Assembly: GCA_958436175.1 (NCBI GenBank)
Contig: CAUBJF010000006.1
Span: forward strand, 115,958 to 179,957
Direction of reading: 5' to 3'
Origin: an uncultured Muribaculaceae bacterium
GTDB lineage: Bacteria; Bacteroidota; Bacteroidia; Bacteroidales; Muribaculaceae
DNA: 64,000 bases
This document shows, piece after piece, positions 44,683 to 51,507 of the stretch; the stretch's first letter is position 1; every line of letters begins with the position of its first letter. The position numbers were made by a program, and so were the translations under genes. A model generated the notes under the pieces. It did not search any database. It was not told the DNA's origin and was given only the letters and a program-made list of their open reading frames with translations.

Positions 44683-44715
44683 ACGCCCGGGGAAACTATT
44701 TTCTCCGGGCGTTTA
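44683..44715 (+). terminator. Stem-loop terminator of the OB-lipoprotein locus
   Basis: A 13-bp stem (44683-44695 with 44700-44712, one wobble), CTAT loop and a short T-run, 22 bp after the stop. Confidence 0.65.
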
Positions 44716-44760
44716 GTCTGCCACCTAATCATAGATCTTCGCACAATTATAGTTTTTTTG

Positions 44761-45092
44761 TATCTTTGCAAACAGGATAAGCGATTTGCCTTATCCCATA
44801 TATATCAAATAGACGCAATCTACACGGATATATTGACGATATAGGATCAAAATCCTATGTACATTATATATTCAGCTGCGTATTCTTGAACCGTAGAAAC
44901 TTCGCAACTTTCTTTTCATCTTCAAGAATAAAGCAAAGTAGATGTCCTTGTATGTTAAGGCATATTTTCCATTTGAAAATGTGCCACTGAGCATATGTAC
45001 GTGGGCTTCTGCATTGCTTATTCCAAGATGAAAGGCAATGCGAAGGCCTCTGCGGAAGGAATAAGCAATCGTTTGTAACCCACGTATTTTTT
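44761..45092 (+). ncRNA. Candidate structured small RNA or attenuator leader
   Basis: A -7 box (TATCTTTG, 44761-44768, with TTCG 19 bp upstream) opens a run of consecutive stem-loops: 44775-44796 (GGATAAG/CTTATCC), 44841-44858 (ATAGGAT/ATCCTAT), 44881-44930 (perfect 10-bp arms TATTCTTGAA/TTCAAGAATA), 44959-44985 (11-bp arms, loop of 5) and 44998-45086 (8-bp outer arms TACGTGGG/CCCACGTA enclosing perfect 12-bp arms 45013-45024/45058-45069). Six T residues (45087-45092) follow, as in an intrinsic terminator, immediately before the HTH start codon. Either an independent RNA of about 320 nt or a leader controlling the HTH gene would explain this. Confidence 0.55.
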
Positions 45093-45317
45093 ATGCTACA
45101 TATAGGCAAAAGAATCTTGCAAGAACTCAAGTCACAACGCAGGTCTGTGGCATGGCTCGCATCAGAAATATGCGTAACCCGTACACATGTATACAAGATT
45201 ATTGAAAAGGAGAACCTGGACATTTTTTTACTTAAGCGCATAAGTAAAGCTCTTAACCACGACTTTTTTGCAGATATTTCAAACGATATAAGACTCAAAT
45301 CAGGAAAACAGGATTGA
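45093..45317 (+). CDS. Small XRE-like helix-turn-helix protein
   Basis: A 74-aa protein with a Cro/C1-type HTH: IGKRILQELKSQRRSVAWLA, then SEICVTRTHVYKIIEKENLD and LLKRISKALNHDFF. Similar small HTH proteins occur in Bacteroidales. The ATG follows a T-run with no visible ribosome-binding site, directly after a strong hairpin, so expression may depend on that structure. A DNA-binding regulatory role is expected; the target is unknown. The local composition is strongly AT-rich. Confidence 0.75.
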   Translation: MLHIGKRILQELKSQRRSVAWLASEICVTRTHVYKIIEKENLDIFLLKRISKALNHDFFADISNDIRLKSGKQD

Positions 45318-45391
45318 ATTGTTTCCATAAAGCATACATTATGTATTTATAAGAGAAACATTATTAACAAGTTAATCCTTTACAGTTTTCA

Positions 45392-45399
45392 TAATTTTG
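45392..45399 (+). promoter_or_regulatory. -7 box of the small lipoprotein gene
   Basis: TAATTTTG 34 bp before the start codon; no clear -33 box. Confidence 0.45.
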
Positions 45400-45433
45400 T
45401 ACTCATATTCAAACCATATAAATAGTCAAGAAT

Positions 45434-45835
45434 ATGAAAGAAATCACTAAGAAACTATTGTTAGTGCTTATGGCGGTAATTCTTTCCGTCACATCGTACT
45501 CGTGTAGCGATGACAACAAAGAAGACGAACCTCAGGAAGATTATGCATCAGCAATATCCGGTGTGTACACAGGCCAACTGACTTCCGGCGGATATGTTAT
45601 AGAAGATGTCTATGTAGTGACCATTACCAAGATTTCGAACAAAGCTGTACGAGTAAACGCTGAATTGTTCGAAAACGGGGGTGCAAATTTCAATGTAACA
45701 TATAAAAACGGAATGTACACCCTCGAAAGCAACAATATAGGTCAAATGACGGCATCTGTCCAGCAAAAGACTCTATCCATGTCTTTCTTAAATGGTGCCG
45801 GATCCATGACAACCTTTTACGGGTCTAAAGACTGA
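45434..45835 (+). CDS. Small lipoprotein of unknown function
   Basis: A 133-aa lipoprotein with a signal segment and lipobox (Cys24 in TSYSCSDDN), an acidic linker and one beta-rich domain (about 38-133: ISGVYTGQLTSGGYVIEDVY, then ITKISNKAVRVNAELFENGG and SVQQKTLSMSFLNG). The strand pattern resembles small lipocalin-like or calycin-like lipoproteins of Bacteroidales. It lies behind the HTH gene with its own promoter box and terminator. Nothing in the sequence shows its ligand. Confidence 0.75.
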   Translation: MKEITKKLLLVLMAVILSVTSYSCSDDNKEDEPQEDYASAISGVYTGQLTSGGYVIEDVYVVTITKISNKAVRVNAELFENGGANFNVTYKNGMYTLESNNIGQMTASVQQKTLSMSFLNGAGSMTTFYGSKD

Positions 45836-45872
45836 CGCAGTCGATCTTTGTAAGCAATCCTACAACCACAAG

Positions 45873-45905
45873 AACGCCCGAAGCCAGCCTCCGGGCGTTT
45901 TTTGT
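45873..45905 (+). terminator. Intrinsic terminator of the lipoprotein gene
   Basis: Stem AACGCCCG (45873-45880) / CGGGCGTT (45892-45899) followed by six T residues. Confidence 0.8.
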
Positions 45906-45945
45906 GGGCTGATACGACCTTCATTTCAACTTTTCGCTCCTGATA

Positions 45946-45977
45946 TTTGTGTATATTATATATATAATATACCTTTG
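45946..45977 (+). promoter_or_regulatory. Promoter of the toxin-antitoxin operon with palindromic operator
   Basis: TTTG (45946-45949), exactly 20 bp, TACCTTTG (45970-45977): a full consensus promoter. The spacer is filled by a perfect 22-bp palindrome (45951-45972, half-site GTATATTATAT) that reaches into the -7 box. This is where an autorepressing antitoxin would bind. Confidence 0.75.
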
Positions 45978-45996
45978 TATTATAAAAACAAGCGAT

Positions 45997-46296
45997 ATGG
46001 CAACAGCATTAAACATCAAGCGTAAAAATATAGATCTCCCCGTCGATACTCTCCAAAAACTTTCCATTATGGCAGCGGCCCAGGGCAAGAGTTTAAAGAA
46101 ATTCATCGAAACAATACTTATTTCAAAGGCTAATACCGTGTCTGTCGAAGTCAGCGAAAACCCGTCTCCATCCGGCGACCCATGGTTTAACGATCCTGAA
46201 AATATGGCATCAGTTCAACGTGGTATGGCCGAAATGAAAGCAGGTAAAGGCAAGGCTTACACGATCGAGGAAATAAGGGAAATGTTAGGTGTATGA
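45997..46296 (+). CDS. Antitoxin of a YoeB/Txe-type system (RHH-like)
   Basis: I start at 45997 (MATALNIKRKNIDLPVDTL); the longer frame begins before the promoter. The 99-aa protein has an N-terminal ribbon-helix-helix-like part (residues 5-42, VDTLQKLSIMAAAQGKSLKK) for DNA binding and a C-terminal helix (MAEMKAGKGKAYTIEEIREM) that would wrap the toxin. Its stop overlaps the toxin start by 4 bp. The palindrome in its promoter fits autoregulation by the antitoxin-toxin complex. Confidence 0.87.
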   Translation: MATALNIKRKNIDLPVDTLQKLSIMAAAQGKSLKKFIETILISKANTVSVEVSENPSPSGDPWFNDPENMASVQRGMAEMKAGKGKAYTIEEIREMLGV

Positions 46297-46571
46297 TTTA
46301 TGAACTAATACTAATGCCCGAAGCGGAGCGTCACTTGAAAGAGTGGAGTAGATCCGGGCAGAGGAAAACTCTAAAGAAGATTGCCGATTTGTTCGAAGAA
46401 CTTCGTCTACATCCCACTACGGGTACTGGTCACGTCGAACAACTCAAAGGCAATCTATCCGGCTTATGGAGTCGGGAAATCACCAAAGGCGACCGTATGA
46501 TCTACGGCATCAAAGAAGACAAGGTAATTGTAGATGTTATTTCGCTCAAAGGTCATTACGGCGACAAATAA
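46293..46571 (+). CDS. YoeB/Txe-family mRNA interferase toxin
   Basis: A 92-aa RelE-fold toxin of the Txe/YoeB type, which cuts mRNA in the ribosomal A site. Catalytic candidates are visible: Glu49 in HVEQLKGNLSGLWSREI (the family E-LKG-L-G-WSR-I motif), Arg61 and Arg68, and His88 in the terminal GHYGDK (compare the terminal His-Tyr of E. coli YoeB). The gene overlaps the antitoxin by 4 bp and ends 8 bp before a convergent membrane-protein gene. Confidence 0.92.
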   Translation: MIYELILMPEAERHLKEWSRSGQRKTLKKIADLFEELRLHPTTGTGHVEQLKGNLSGLWSREITKGDRMIYGIKEDKVIVDVISLKGHYGDK

Positions 46572-46579
46572 TCAGCCTT

Positions 46580-46915
46580 CTAAGCTTTGATTGTGACAGA
46601 AGCGAAGAGCATCCACACGATGGCAATGCCAAAATAAAGCAGGGATACGATCTCTGCCACAGACTCGCTTATAAAGGCTCGCAACAGGGTCGACAACAGC
46701 ACTATGACACAGACTCCCCAGGCATTGTCTGCCTTTTTCAAGGGATTTCCGTGATTGATGACCGAATGCACTATCCAGCACACTGCAAACAGCACAGCGG
46801 CACCCATAGCTATCCCCACAGGCAAAACGAAGGAAGAATGGATGGCAAACATATACGAAGCCATCAGCAAAACAGCCGCCACAACAGGCGAAATACTCAA
46901 TAAATTATGTACCAT
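46580..46915 (-). CDS. Small multi-pass membrane protein
   Basis: A 111-aa protein with about four hydrophobic helices (LLSISPVVAAVLLMASYMF, then VLPVGIAMGAAVLFAVCWIV, WGVCVIVLLSTLLRAF and IVSLLYFGIAIVWMLFA). A TAATTTTG -7 box on the minus strand (46938-46945), with CTTG 21 bp upstream, precedes it. It is convergent with the toxin gene. The family is not recognised. Confidence 0.65.
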   Translation of the reverse strand: MVHNLLSISPVVAAVLLMASYMFAIHSSFVLPVGIAMGAAVLFAVCWIVHSVINHGNPLKKADNAWGVCVIVLLSTLLRAFISESVAEIVSLLYFGIAIVWMLFASVTIKA

Positions 46916-46937
46916 CTTGTCTTGATAATAGTTGGTG

Positions 46938-46970
46938 CAAAATTACTAACAAGGAGTAAAACTATTCAAG
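46938..46970 (-). promoter_or_regulatory. Probable promoter of the small membrane protein gene
   Basis: Minus strand: CTTG (46967-46970), 21 bp, TAATTTTG (46938-46945), 22 bp before the start codon. Confidence 0.5.
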
Positions 46971-47102
46971 CTTCCTAAGCTTTTTATATCTTACCACAGC
47001 TTAGTGTAGTATATTGATTAACAGAAACATATCTTGCGTATACTCTTATTTATCCTTACCTAAGGAATAAATTAAACTCAAGACATCTGTTTTATCCCAT
47101 TT

Positions 47103-48206
47103 TTAACCCTTATTCTTCTTAGAATACATTATTTCTGTCAGCTCTTCTCTACGAGGCCATGAGCTTTTATCGAGTTTCGAACTGATCGTGTACTTGGTCT
47201 TATATATATTAGTTGCCGACATCTTTAGAAGAAAACTTATGGTATAGGTACTCATGCCGATAGCCAAAAGACATATCATCCTTATATCCCTCTCGGAGAC
47301 ACCGGGAAAATCTCGCCTGAAGTCATGAATTAGTTGATGGCATCGTGTGTCTATATCTTTTTCAATATCCAAGAAAAAGGTATCATTGAAGATATTCAAA
47401 TATATCTTCTCAAACTTACCTATTATATCCGATTTACGAGGAGAATCCAATGTGTAGAAATACTCCTTTAAGAACCTATCTAATAACAGCTTAGATTTAT
47501 CATAGCTTGTTGATTCCAAAGCTATCTTTGTTTCTATTCTTCGCAAATCTTCGCTCAAGGACAGTATTTCAGCCTCTCGTTCTTTGTCTCTGGTCTTCTT
47601 AAGTCTGAATGCAATCCACGATATCACACTTATACTTATCAAGAGAACTATGAGAAGTAGAGCCAGCGATATGTTATTGTTAGTTTCCTTTTGCTCCAGA
47701 ATATGATTTTTTTCTATCAGCGAATCAATTATATCATTTTTTTCCTCAGCCGATAAGGATCGTAATATCTCATCCCTGAGATTTTCTATTTTATTCTTCA
47801 AAACACTGTTATCGGAGTGTAGCGACATTTTCAATGCTTTATCCGCATAGTACAAAGCATCCTCCTCCTTGTTATCGTTGAAAGAAGCCAAGGCATGATA
47901 ATAATACGCCTTGATATTATCATCATGATAGTTTCTATGGCTATAGTAATCTACAAGTTCATCCGTGTGACATTCTTCCAAACGAACTTGTCCAATCAGT
48001 TCATGAGCCTCACACTTTATCAGCAGGGCACGCGCTTTCCAAGGTTTTATCCAGCCCGCTACCTTTATTTTCTCTATCTGTTCTATAGAATGGAGAGGAT
48101 TATCTTTTAAAGAAGCCTCTGCATCTTTGAACATGTTTTCAACATAGACAACGCCCCACACAGATAAGAAAGCGAAAATCGCTATTATCAGTATGGGGCG
48201 TTTCAT
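47103..48206 (-). CDS. Membrane-bound TPR/coiled-coil regulator with LuxR-like HTH
   Basis: A 367-aa protein: an N-terminal signal-anchor (ILIIAIFAFLSVWGVVYVE, residues 5-23), a short TPR-like periplasmic region (about 40-160, IKAYYYHALASFNDNKEEDA), a second membrane helix (ISLALLLIVLLISISVISWI, about 179-198), a coiled coil and a C-terminal HTH (VSERDIRMICLLAIGMSTYT, then KMSATNIYKTKYTISSKL). This is the layout of the TPR/LuxR-like one-component regulators of Bacteroidales. It starts 15 bp after the acetyltransferase stop, but is far more AT-rich than that gene. Target genes are unknown. Confidence 0.8.
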   Translation of the reverse strand: MKRPILIIAIFAFLSVWGVVYVENMFKDAEASLKDNPLHSIEQIEKIKVAGWIKPWKARALLIKCEAHELIGQVRLEECHTDELVDYYSHRNYHDDNIKAYYYHALASFNDNKEEDALYYADKALKMSLHSDNSVLKNKIENLRDEILRSLSAEEKNDIIDSLIEKNHILEQKETNNNISLALLLIVLLISISVISWIAFRLKKTRDKEREAEILSLSEDLRRIETKIALESTSYDKSKLLLDRFLKEYFYTLDSPRKSDIIGKFEKIYLNIFNDTFFLDIEKDIDTRCHQLIHDFRRDFPGVSERDIRMICLLAIGMSTYTISFLLKMSATNIYKTKYTISSKLDKSSWPRREELTEIMYSKKNKG

Positions 48207-48221
48207 ATTTTATTGGTGTGG

Positions 48222-49352
48222 CTATTCTATTTCTTTGCGCCAGGAGCGGCGGCGGCGGTGCTGGCGGCGCTCGAAGTATTCCCACTGCTTCTGGACACTT
48301 TCGTTGCCCTCGAGCTCGAGATTGCTCTCGGCGAACTTATATCCCTGTTTTATATATTCGGGAATGAGATCGTTGAAGATAAGGGCATTCACGCCCTTGC
48401 TCTGGTATTCGGGCTTGACGGCCACGAGCATGAGATCCACGACATCAGTATGTCCCTTTATGGCCCTGAGGAGGTGCCACCATCCGAAGGGGAATAGCTT
48501 GCCTTTGGCCTTGCGCAGCGCTAACGACAGCGAAGGCATCGATATGCCCATGGCGACGAGCTTGTCGTCGGAATCCACTATCAGGCATACGTCGTCGAGA
48601 CGCAGCACTCCTAAATATTCGCTGATGTAGTGGTCGATCTGGCGGTCGGTGAGGGGCGTGAAGCCGTAGAGGTCGGCGTATGCCTCGTTGACGAGCTCAA
48701 ATATGGCTTTTCCGTAATCGTTCTTTATCTTCTTCTTGGAGGTGTACTTTAGGCTGCGGAGGCCGTACTTACGGGCAACGATATCGGCTATGCGGGCATA
48801 CTTCTCGGGCACGCTGTCGGGCACTGTCATGCGGTATTCGACCCAGTCGACATCTTTCTTATATCCCATACGCTCCATGTGTTCGGGATAGTATGGATAG
48901 TTGTAGATTGTGGCCATGGTACCCATCTCGTCGAAACCTTCGATGAGCATGCCTTCGTGATCCATATCGGAGAATCCCATAGGGCCTACTATATGGGTCA
49001 TGCCGCGGTCCTTGCCCCACTTTTCGACAGCCGCGAAGAGTTCGTCGACAACTTCACGGTCGTCGATGAAATTGACGAATCCAAAGCGTACGTCGCTGCG
49101 GCCTGTCTTCGCGTTGGCCGGACGATTGATGATAGCCGTGATGCAGCCCACGGGTTCGCCGTTGCGGAAAGCCATGAATGACTGTGCATCGCAGAAATCG
49201 AACGAAGGGTTCTTGTCGGGGGTGAGGGTAGCGACTTCGTCGATGATCAGCGGCGGAACGTAGCAGCTGTTACCTTTATATAGATCTATGCCAAACTGCA
49301 CATACTGGTGGATCTGGTCGGAGGATGATATGGGGTGTACGAATACAGACAC
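48222..49352 (-). CDS. GNAT-fold N-acetyltransferase-like protein
   Basis: The 376-aa cytoplasmic protein resembles a Bacteroidales family annotated as N-acetyltransferases. The N-terminal part has AFRNGEPVGCITAIINR and GPMGFSDMDHEGMLIEGFDE; the C-terminal part has VDLMLVAVKPEYQSKGVNAL, a GNAT-like acetyl-CoA loop. Two GNAT-like halves would fit the length. The C-terminus is very basic (RRQHRRRRSWRKE). It is preceded by the pseudokinase gene at a 56-bp distance. The substrate is unknown. Confidence 0.82.
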   Translation of the reverse strand: MSVFVHPISSSDQIHQYVQFGIDLYKGNSCYVPPLIIDEVATLTPDKNPSFDFCDAQSFMAFRNGEPVGCITAIINRPANAKTGRSDVRFGFVNFIDDREVVDELFAAVEKWGKDRGMTHIVGPMGFSDMDHEGMLIEGFDEMGTMATIYNYPYYPEHMERMGYKKDVDWVEYRMTVPDSVPEKYARIADIVARKYGLRSLKYTSKKKIKNDYGKAIFELVNEAYADLYGFTPLTDRQIDHYISEYLGVLRLDDVCLIVDSDDKLVAMGISMPSLSLALRKAKGKLFPFGWWHLLRAIKGHTDVVDLMLVAVKPEYQSKGVNALIFNDLIPEYIKQGYKFAESNLELEGNESVQKQWEYFERRQHRRRRSWRKEIE

Positions 49353-49408
49353 GATAGATAAGTATAAATATAAGGTTTATATTATGGACGGAGAGGGGAG
49401 AGATCCTA

Positions 49409-50173
49409 TCATAAAGGACCGTTGACGGGGGTAGGGCTGAATGGAGATTTGAGCAGCATGACAAGCACGAACATGAGTAGTACGAATACGGCCACGACGA
49501 TATAGAATATCTTCATGGACCGTCCTTCGAGAGCCATGTGGAGCTGCTGCACGTCGTGGTAGCGACGTTCCGGGTCGGGGTGGGTGCATCGACGCGCCAC
49601 GCGACGCAGGGTAGCGTCGTGTATGCCTGTGGCATTGAGTACCTCGGTGAGCACGGTGCCATAGTTGAAGATATCGTCCGCTACGGAGCGGTGCGAGAGC
49701 GAGGGACGCTGCTCGAAGCCTACGTCGATAAGCTTGAGGTTGCCTATGTTCTCAGTGAATATGATGTTTTCCGGCCTCAGGGGAGGATGGACGATATGGT
49801 TGGCCTCTATATATTCGAGCGCGTTGACGAGCTGATGGCGCAGCTGCTCGACGTGCTTTTCTGTCACCTTGCCGTCGTTGAGCAGCTTTCGAAGGGTGTC
49901 GCCGTAGACATCGTCGCAGACGATGCTGCGGCCTATGCCCGGGATATCCTCGAAGTCGTTTATCATCACGATGTTGGGGTGTGCGAGATTATATCGCGTG
50001 TCGAACTCCTTTTCTATCATCTGCTGATATTCGGACTTGTCGCGGTATTCAGGCTTTAGAGTCTTGATCATCACCCATTTGCCAAATTTCTTGGCGGTAT
50101 ATATGTCGTAGAACTCCTCGTCCCAGGCAGGCAGGTGCTCAATCTCGGTCCAGCGCTGTTCGGTATCGGCCAT
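49409..50173 (-). CDS. Tail-anchored pseudokinase-like protein
   Basis: A 254-aa protein with a Ser/Thr kinase fold (about residues 15-220) and a C-terminal membrane anchor (YIVVAVFVLLMFVLVMLL, about 228-245). The VAIK-type Lys37 (VMIKTLK) and a DFG-like D150-V-G are present. The catalytic loop reads H129-P-P-L-R-P-E-N where active kinases have HRDLKPEN, so the catalytic Asp and the loop Lys are missing. The glycine-rich loop is also not clear. It is therefore probably a pseudokinase acting as a scaffold. Residual activity through another residue cannot be excluded. Confidence 0.82.
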   Translation of the reverse strand: MADTEQRWTEIEHLPAWDEEFYDIYTAKKFGKWVMIKTLKPEYRDKSEYQQMIEKEFDTRYNLAHPNIVMINDFEDIPGIGRSIVCDDVYGDTLRKLLNDGKVTEKHVEQLRHQLVNALEYIEANHIVHPPLRPENIIFTENIGNLKLIDVGFEQRPSLSHRSVADDIFNYGTVLTEVLNATGIHDATLRRVARRCTHPDPERRYHDVQQLHMALEGRSMKIFYIVVAVFVLLMFVLVMLLKSPFSPTPVNGPL

Positions 50174-50245
50174 GTGAATCGGTTGCTATAGTTATATTAT
50201 GGATAACGATAAAACCTATTGAAAGATTATACGGCAGCCCGTATA

Positions 50246-50719
50246 TTATTCTTCGTCGGTGTCTTCGCGTATCGGTATGACGCGTGCTATCGACTGGTCG
50301 AGCGATATGAGGGTCTCTGTACCGGTTACGCCGGGAATCATCTGTATTTTCTTGTTGAGAAGCTCCATGAGGTGCTCGTTGTCGCGGGCGTAGAGCTTGA
50401 TGAGCATGGTGTATGGGCCGGTAGTGAAGTGACATTCCACGATCTCGGGTATCTTCTCCAGCTCGGGGACGACATCGTTGTACATGGCTCCTCGCTCGAG
50501 GTTGACTCCTATATATGTACATGTGGCGTACCCGAGGATTTTGGGGTTCACGTTATATCCCGAGCCGGTGATGACATTCAGGTCGATCATACGCTGGAGG
50601 CGCTGGTGGATAGCGGCCCTCGACACGCCGCATACCATAGCCACATCTTTGGAAGGAATACGCGCGTTGTGCATCACTATATTGAGAATCTTTCTATCGA
50701 GGCTGTCAATTTTTTCCAT
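50246..50719 (-). CDS. Lrp/AsnC-family transcriptional regulator
   Basis: I start at 50719 (MEKIDSLDRKILNIVMHNAR), the canonical Lrp start; the longer frame includes the promoter region. The 157-aa protein has the AsnC-type HTH (ARIPSKDVAMVCGVSRAAIH, then QRLQRMIDLNVI) and the C-terminal RAM ligand-binding domain (YIGVNLERGAMYNDVVPELE and FTTGPYTMLIKLYARDNEHL). These regulators respond to amino acids. A minus-strand TAACTTTG (50750-50757) lies upstream. It is transcribed away from the candidate origin region. Confidence 0.94.
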   Translation of the reverse strand: MEKIDSLDRKILNIVMHNARIPSKDVAMVCGVSRAAIHQRLQRMIDLNVITGSGYNVNPKILGYATCTYIGVNLERGAMYNDVVPELEKIPEIVECHFTTGPYTMLIKLYARDNEHLMELLNKKIQMIPGVTGTETLISLDQSIARVIPIREDTDEE

Positions 50720-51507
50720 TGCTGTATTCTTCTTTGAAACTTTGCATGGCAAAGTTAGCAATTATTTTGCAATATGCACATATTTTACGCTAAAAAACAG
50801 CTCAAATGAGACCAATAGCTCCCAAAATCGAGCAATCTGCCATTTATAGTACTGTTTAAGGCAGGAGTGTCGACCTGGCGCGGGCCGGGCCCCCGTTTTT
50901 TCTCCCCACTTCCTTCTCGGGAGGGTTCCGCGAATTTTCAACGGGTTCTTTCAACATCCTTTTTTATATTTTATCTCTTTAGTTTTAAAAAAATAGGTTT
51001 TAAAGAATGAAATTCAATAACAACAACAATGGGTGTTGAAAGCTTGGATAACTTTTAGGGCCTTCTCTTGCTTTTAAGGCTTATTGAGTGAGATGGTGTG
51101 TCTGTCTACATATTATTTACATGGTAAGCTGCTTGTATATAGTGATATATAGGTGTTTTCAACACTATGTTGAAAACGTGCTGCGTTGATATTTTTATAA
51201 CTTTTTGTGTTGAATACTGTGGTTAAGACTGTCGAAAATGGCATTAGAAGTCACTGATAAATAAGAGGGTGTTTTTCTTGCCAATATGATGGTACTCACT
51301 GTATGTATATTTATCCTGAAGTAGCAAATAAAGTTTCGGGCTTTTTATGAAAAGGGTTTCGAGAGCTTTTCAACAGGAATTTTCTACATATTGTTGAAAA
51401 AGTCAGTTATTTCAAATTTATTCACTAACTTAGCGAAAATTTAAGGCCCGTCGCACCTGCGGGCATCACATGAAAATCGAAAATATCAAATAACAAACCA
51501 ACCACTT
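50720..51507. other. Gene-free AT-rich divergent region, candidate replication origin
   Basis: This 788-bp gap separates a minus-strand block (46580-50719) from a plus-strand block (51508-62641+). It contains four exact TTTTCAACA 9-mers: 51156-51164 (+), 51168-51176 (-), 51367-51375 (+) and 51392-51400 (-). Four one-mismatch copies are at 50935-50943, 50948-50956, 51034-51042 and 51208-51216. TTTTCAACA differs by one base from the DnaA-box consensus TTWTNCACA. The first two exact boxes form a perfect inverted pair with a 3-nt gap. No convincing reading frame is present. Confidence 0.55.
50750..50757 (-). promoter_or_regulatory. -7 box of the Lrp/AsnC gene
   Basis: Minus-strand TAACTTTG 30 bp before the chosen start; only a weak TGTG is found 19 bp upstream. 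Confidence 0.45.

Larger units (their letters stand above)
44661..45092 (+). other. Gene-free AT-rich stretch with terminator, promoter box and chained stem-loops
   Basis: This 432-bp gap holds the terminator-like hairpin of the upstream locus (44683-44715), a perfect -7 box (44761-44768) and the structured element described separately. The minus-strand frame over it has no family resemblance. Confidence 0.7.

Noticed and set aside
44864..45328. 154-aa minus-strand frame over the HTH gene
   Set aside because: Cys/Ser-rich, no family resemblance, and runs through the palindromic stem-loops; the plus-strand HTH is better supported.
50881..50901. GC-rich CGGG/CCCG pairing with T-run, possible terminator
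   Set aside because: Only four paired bases; too weak to list as a terminator.
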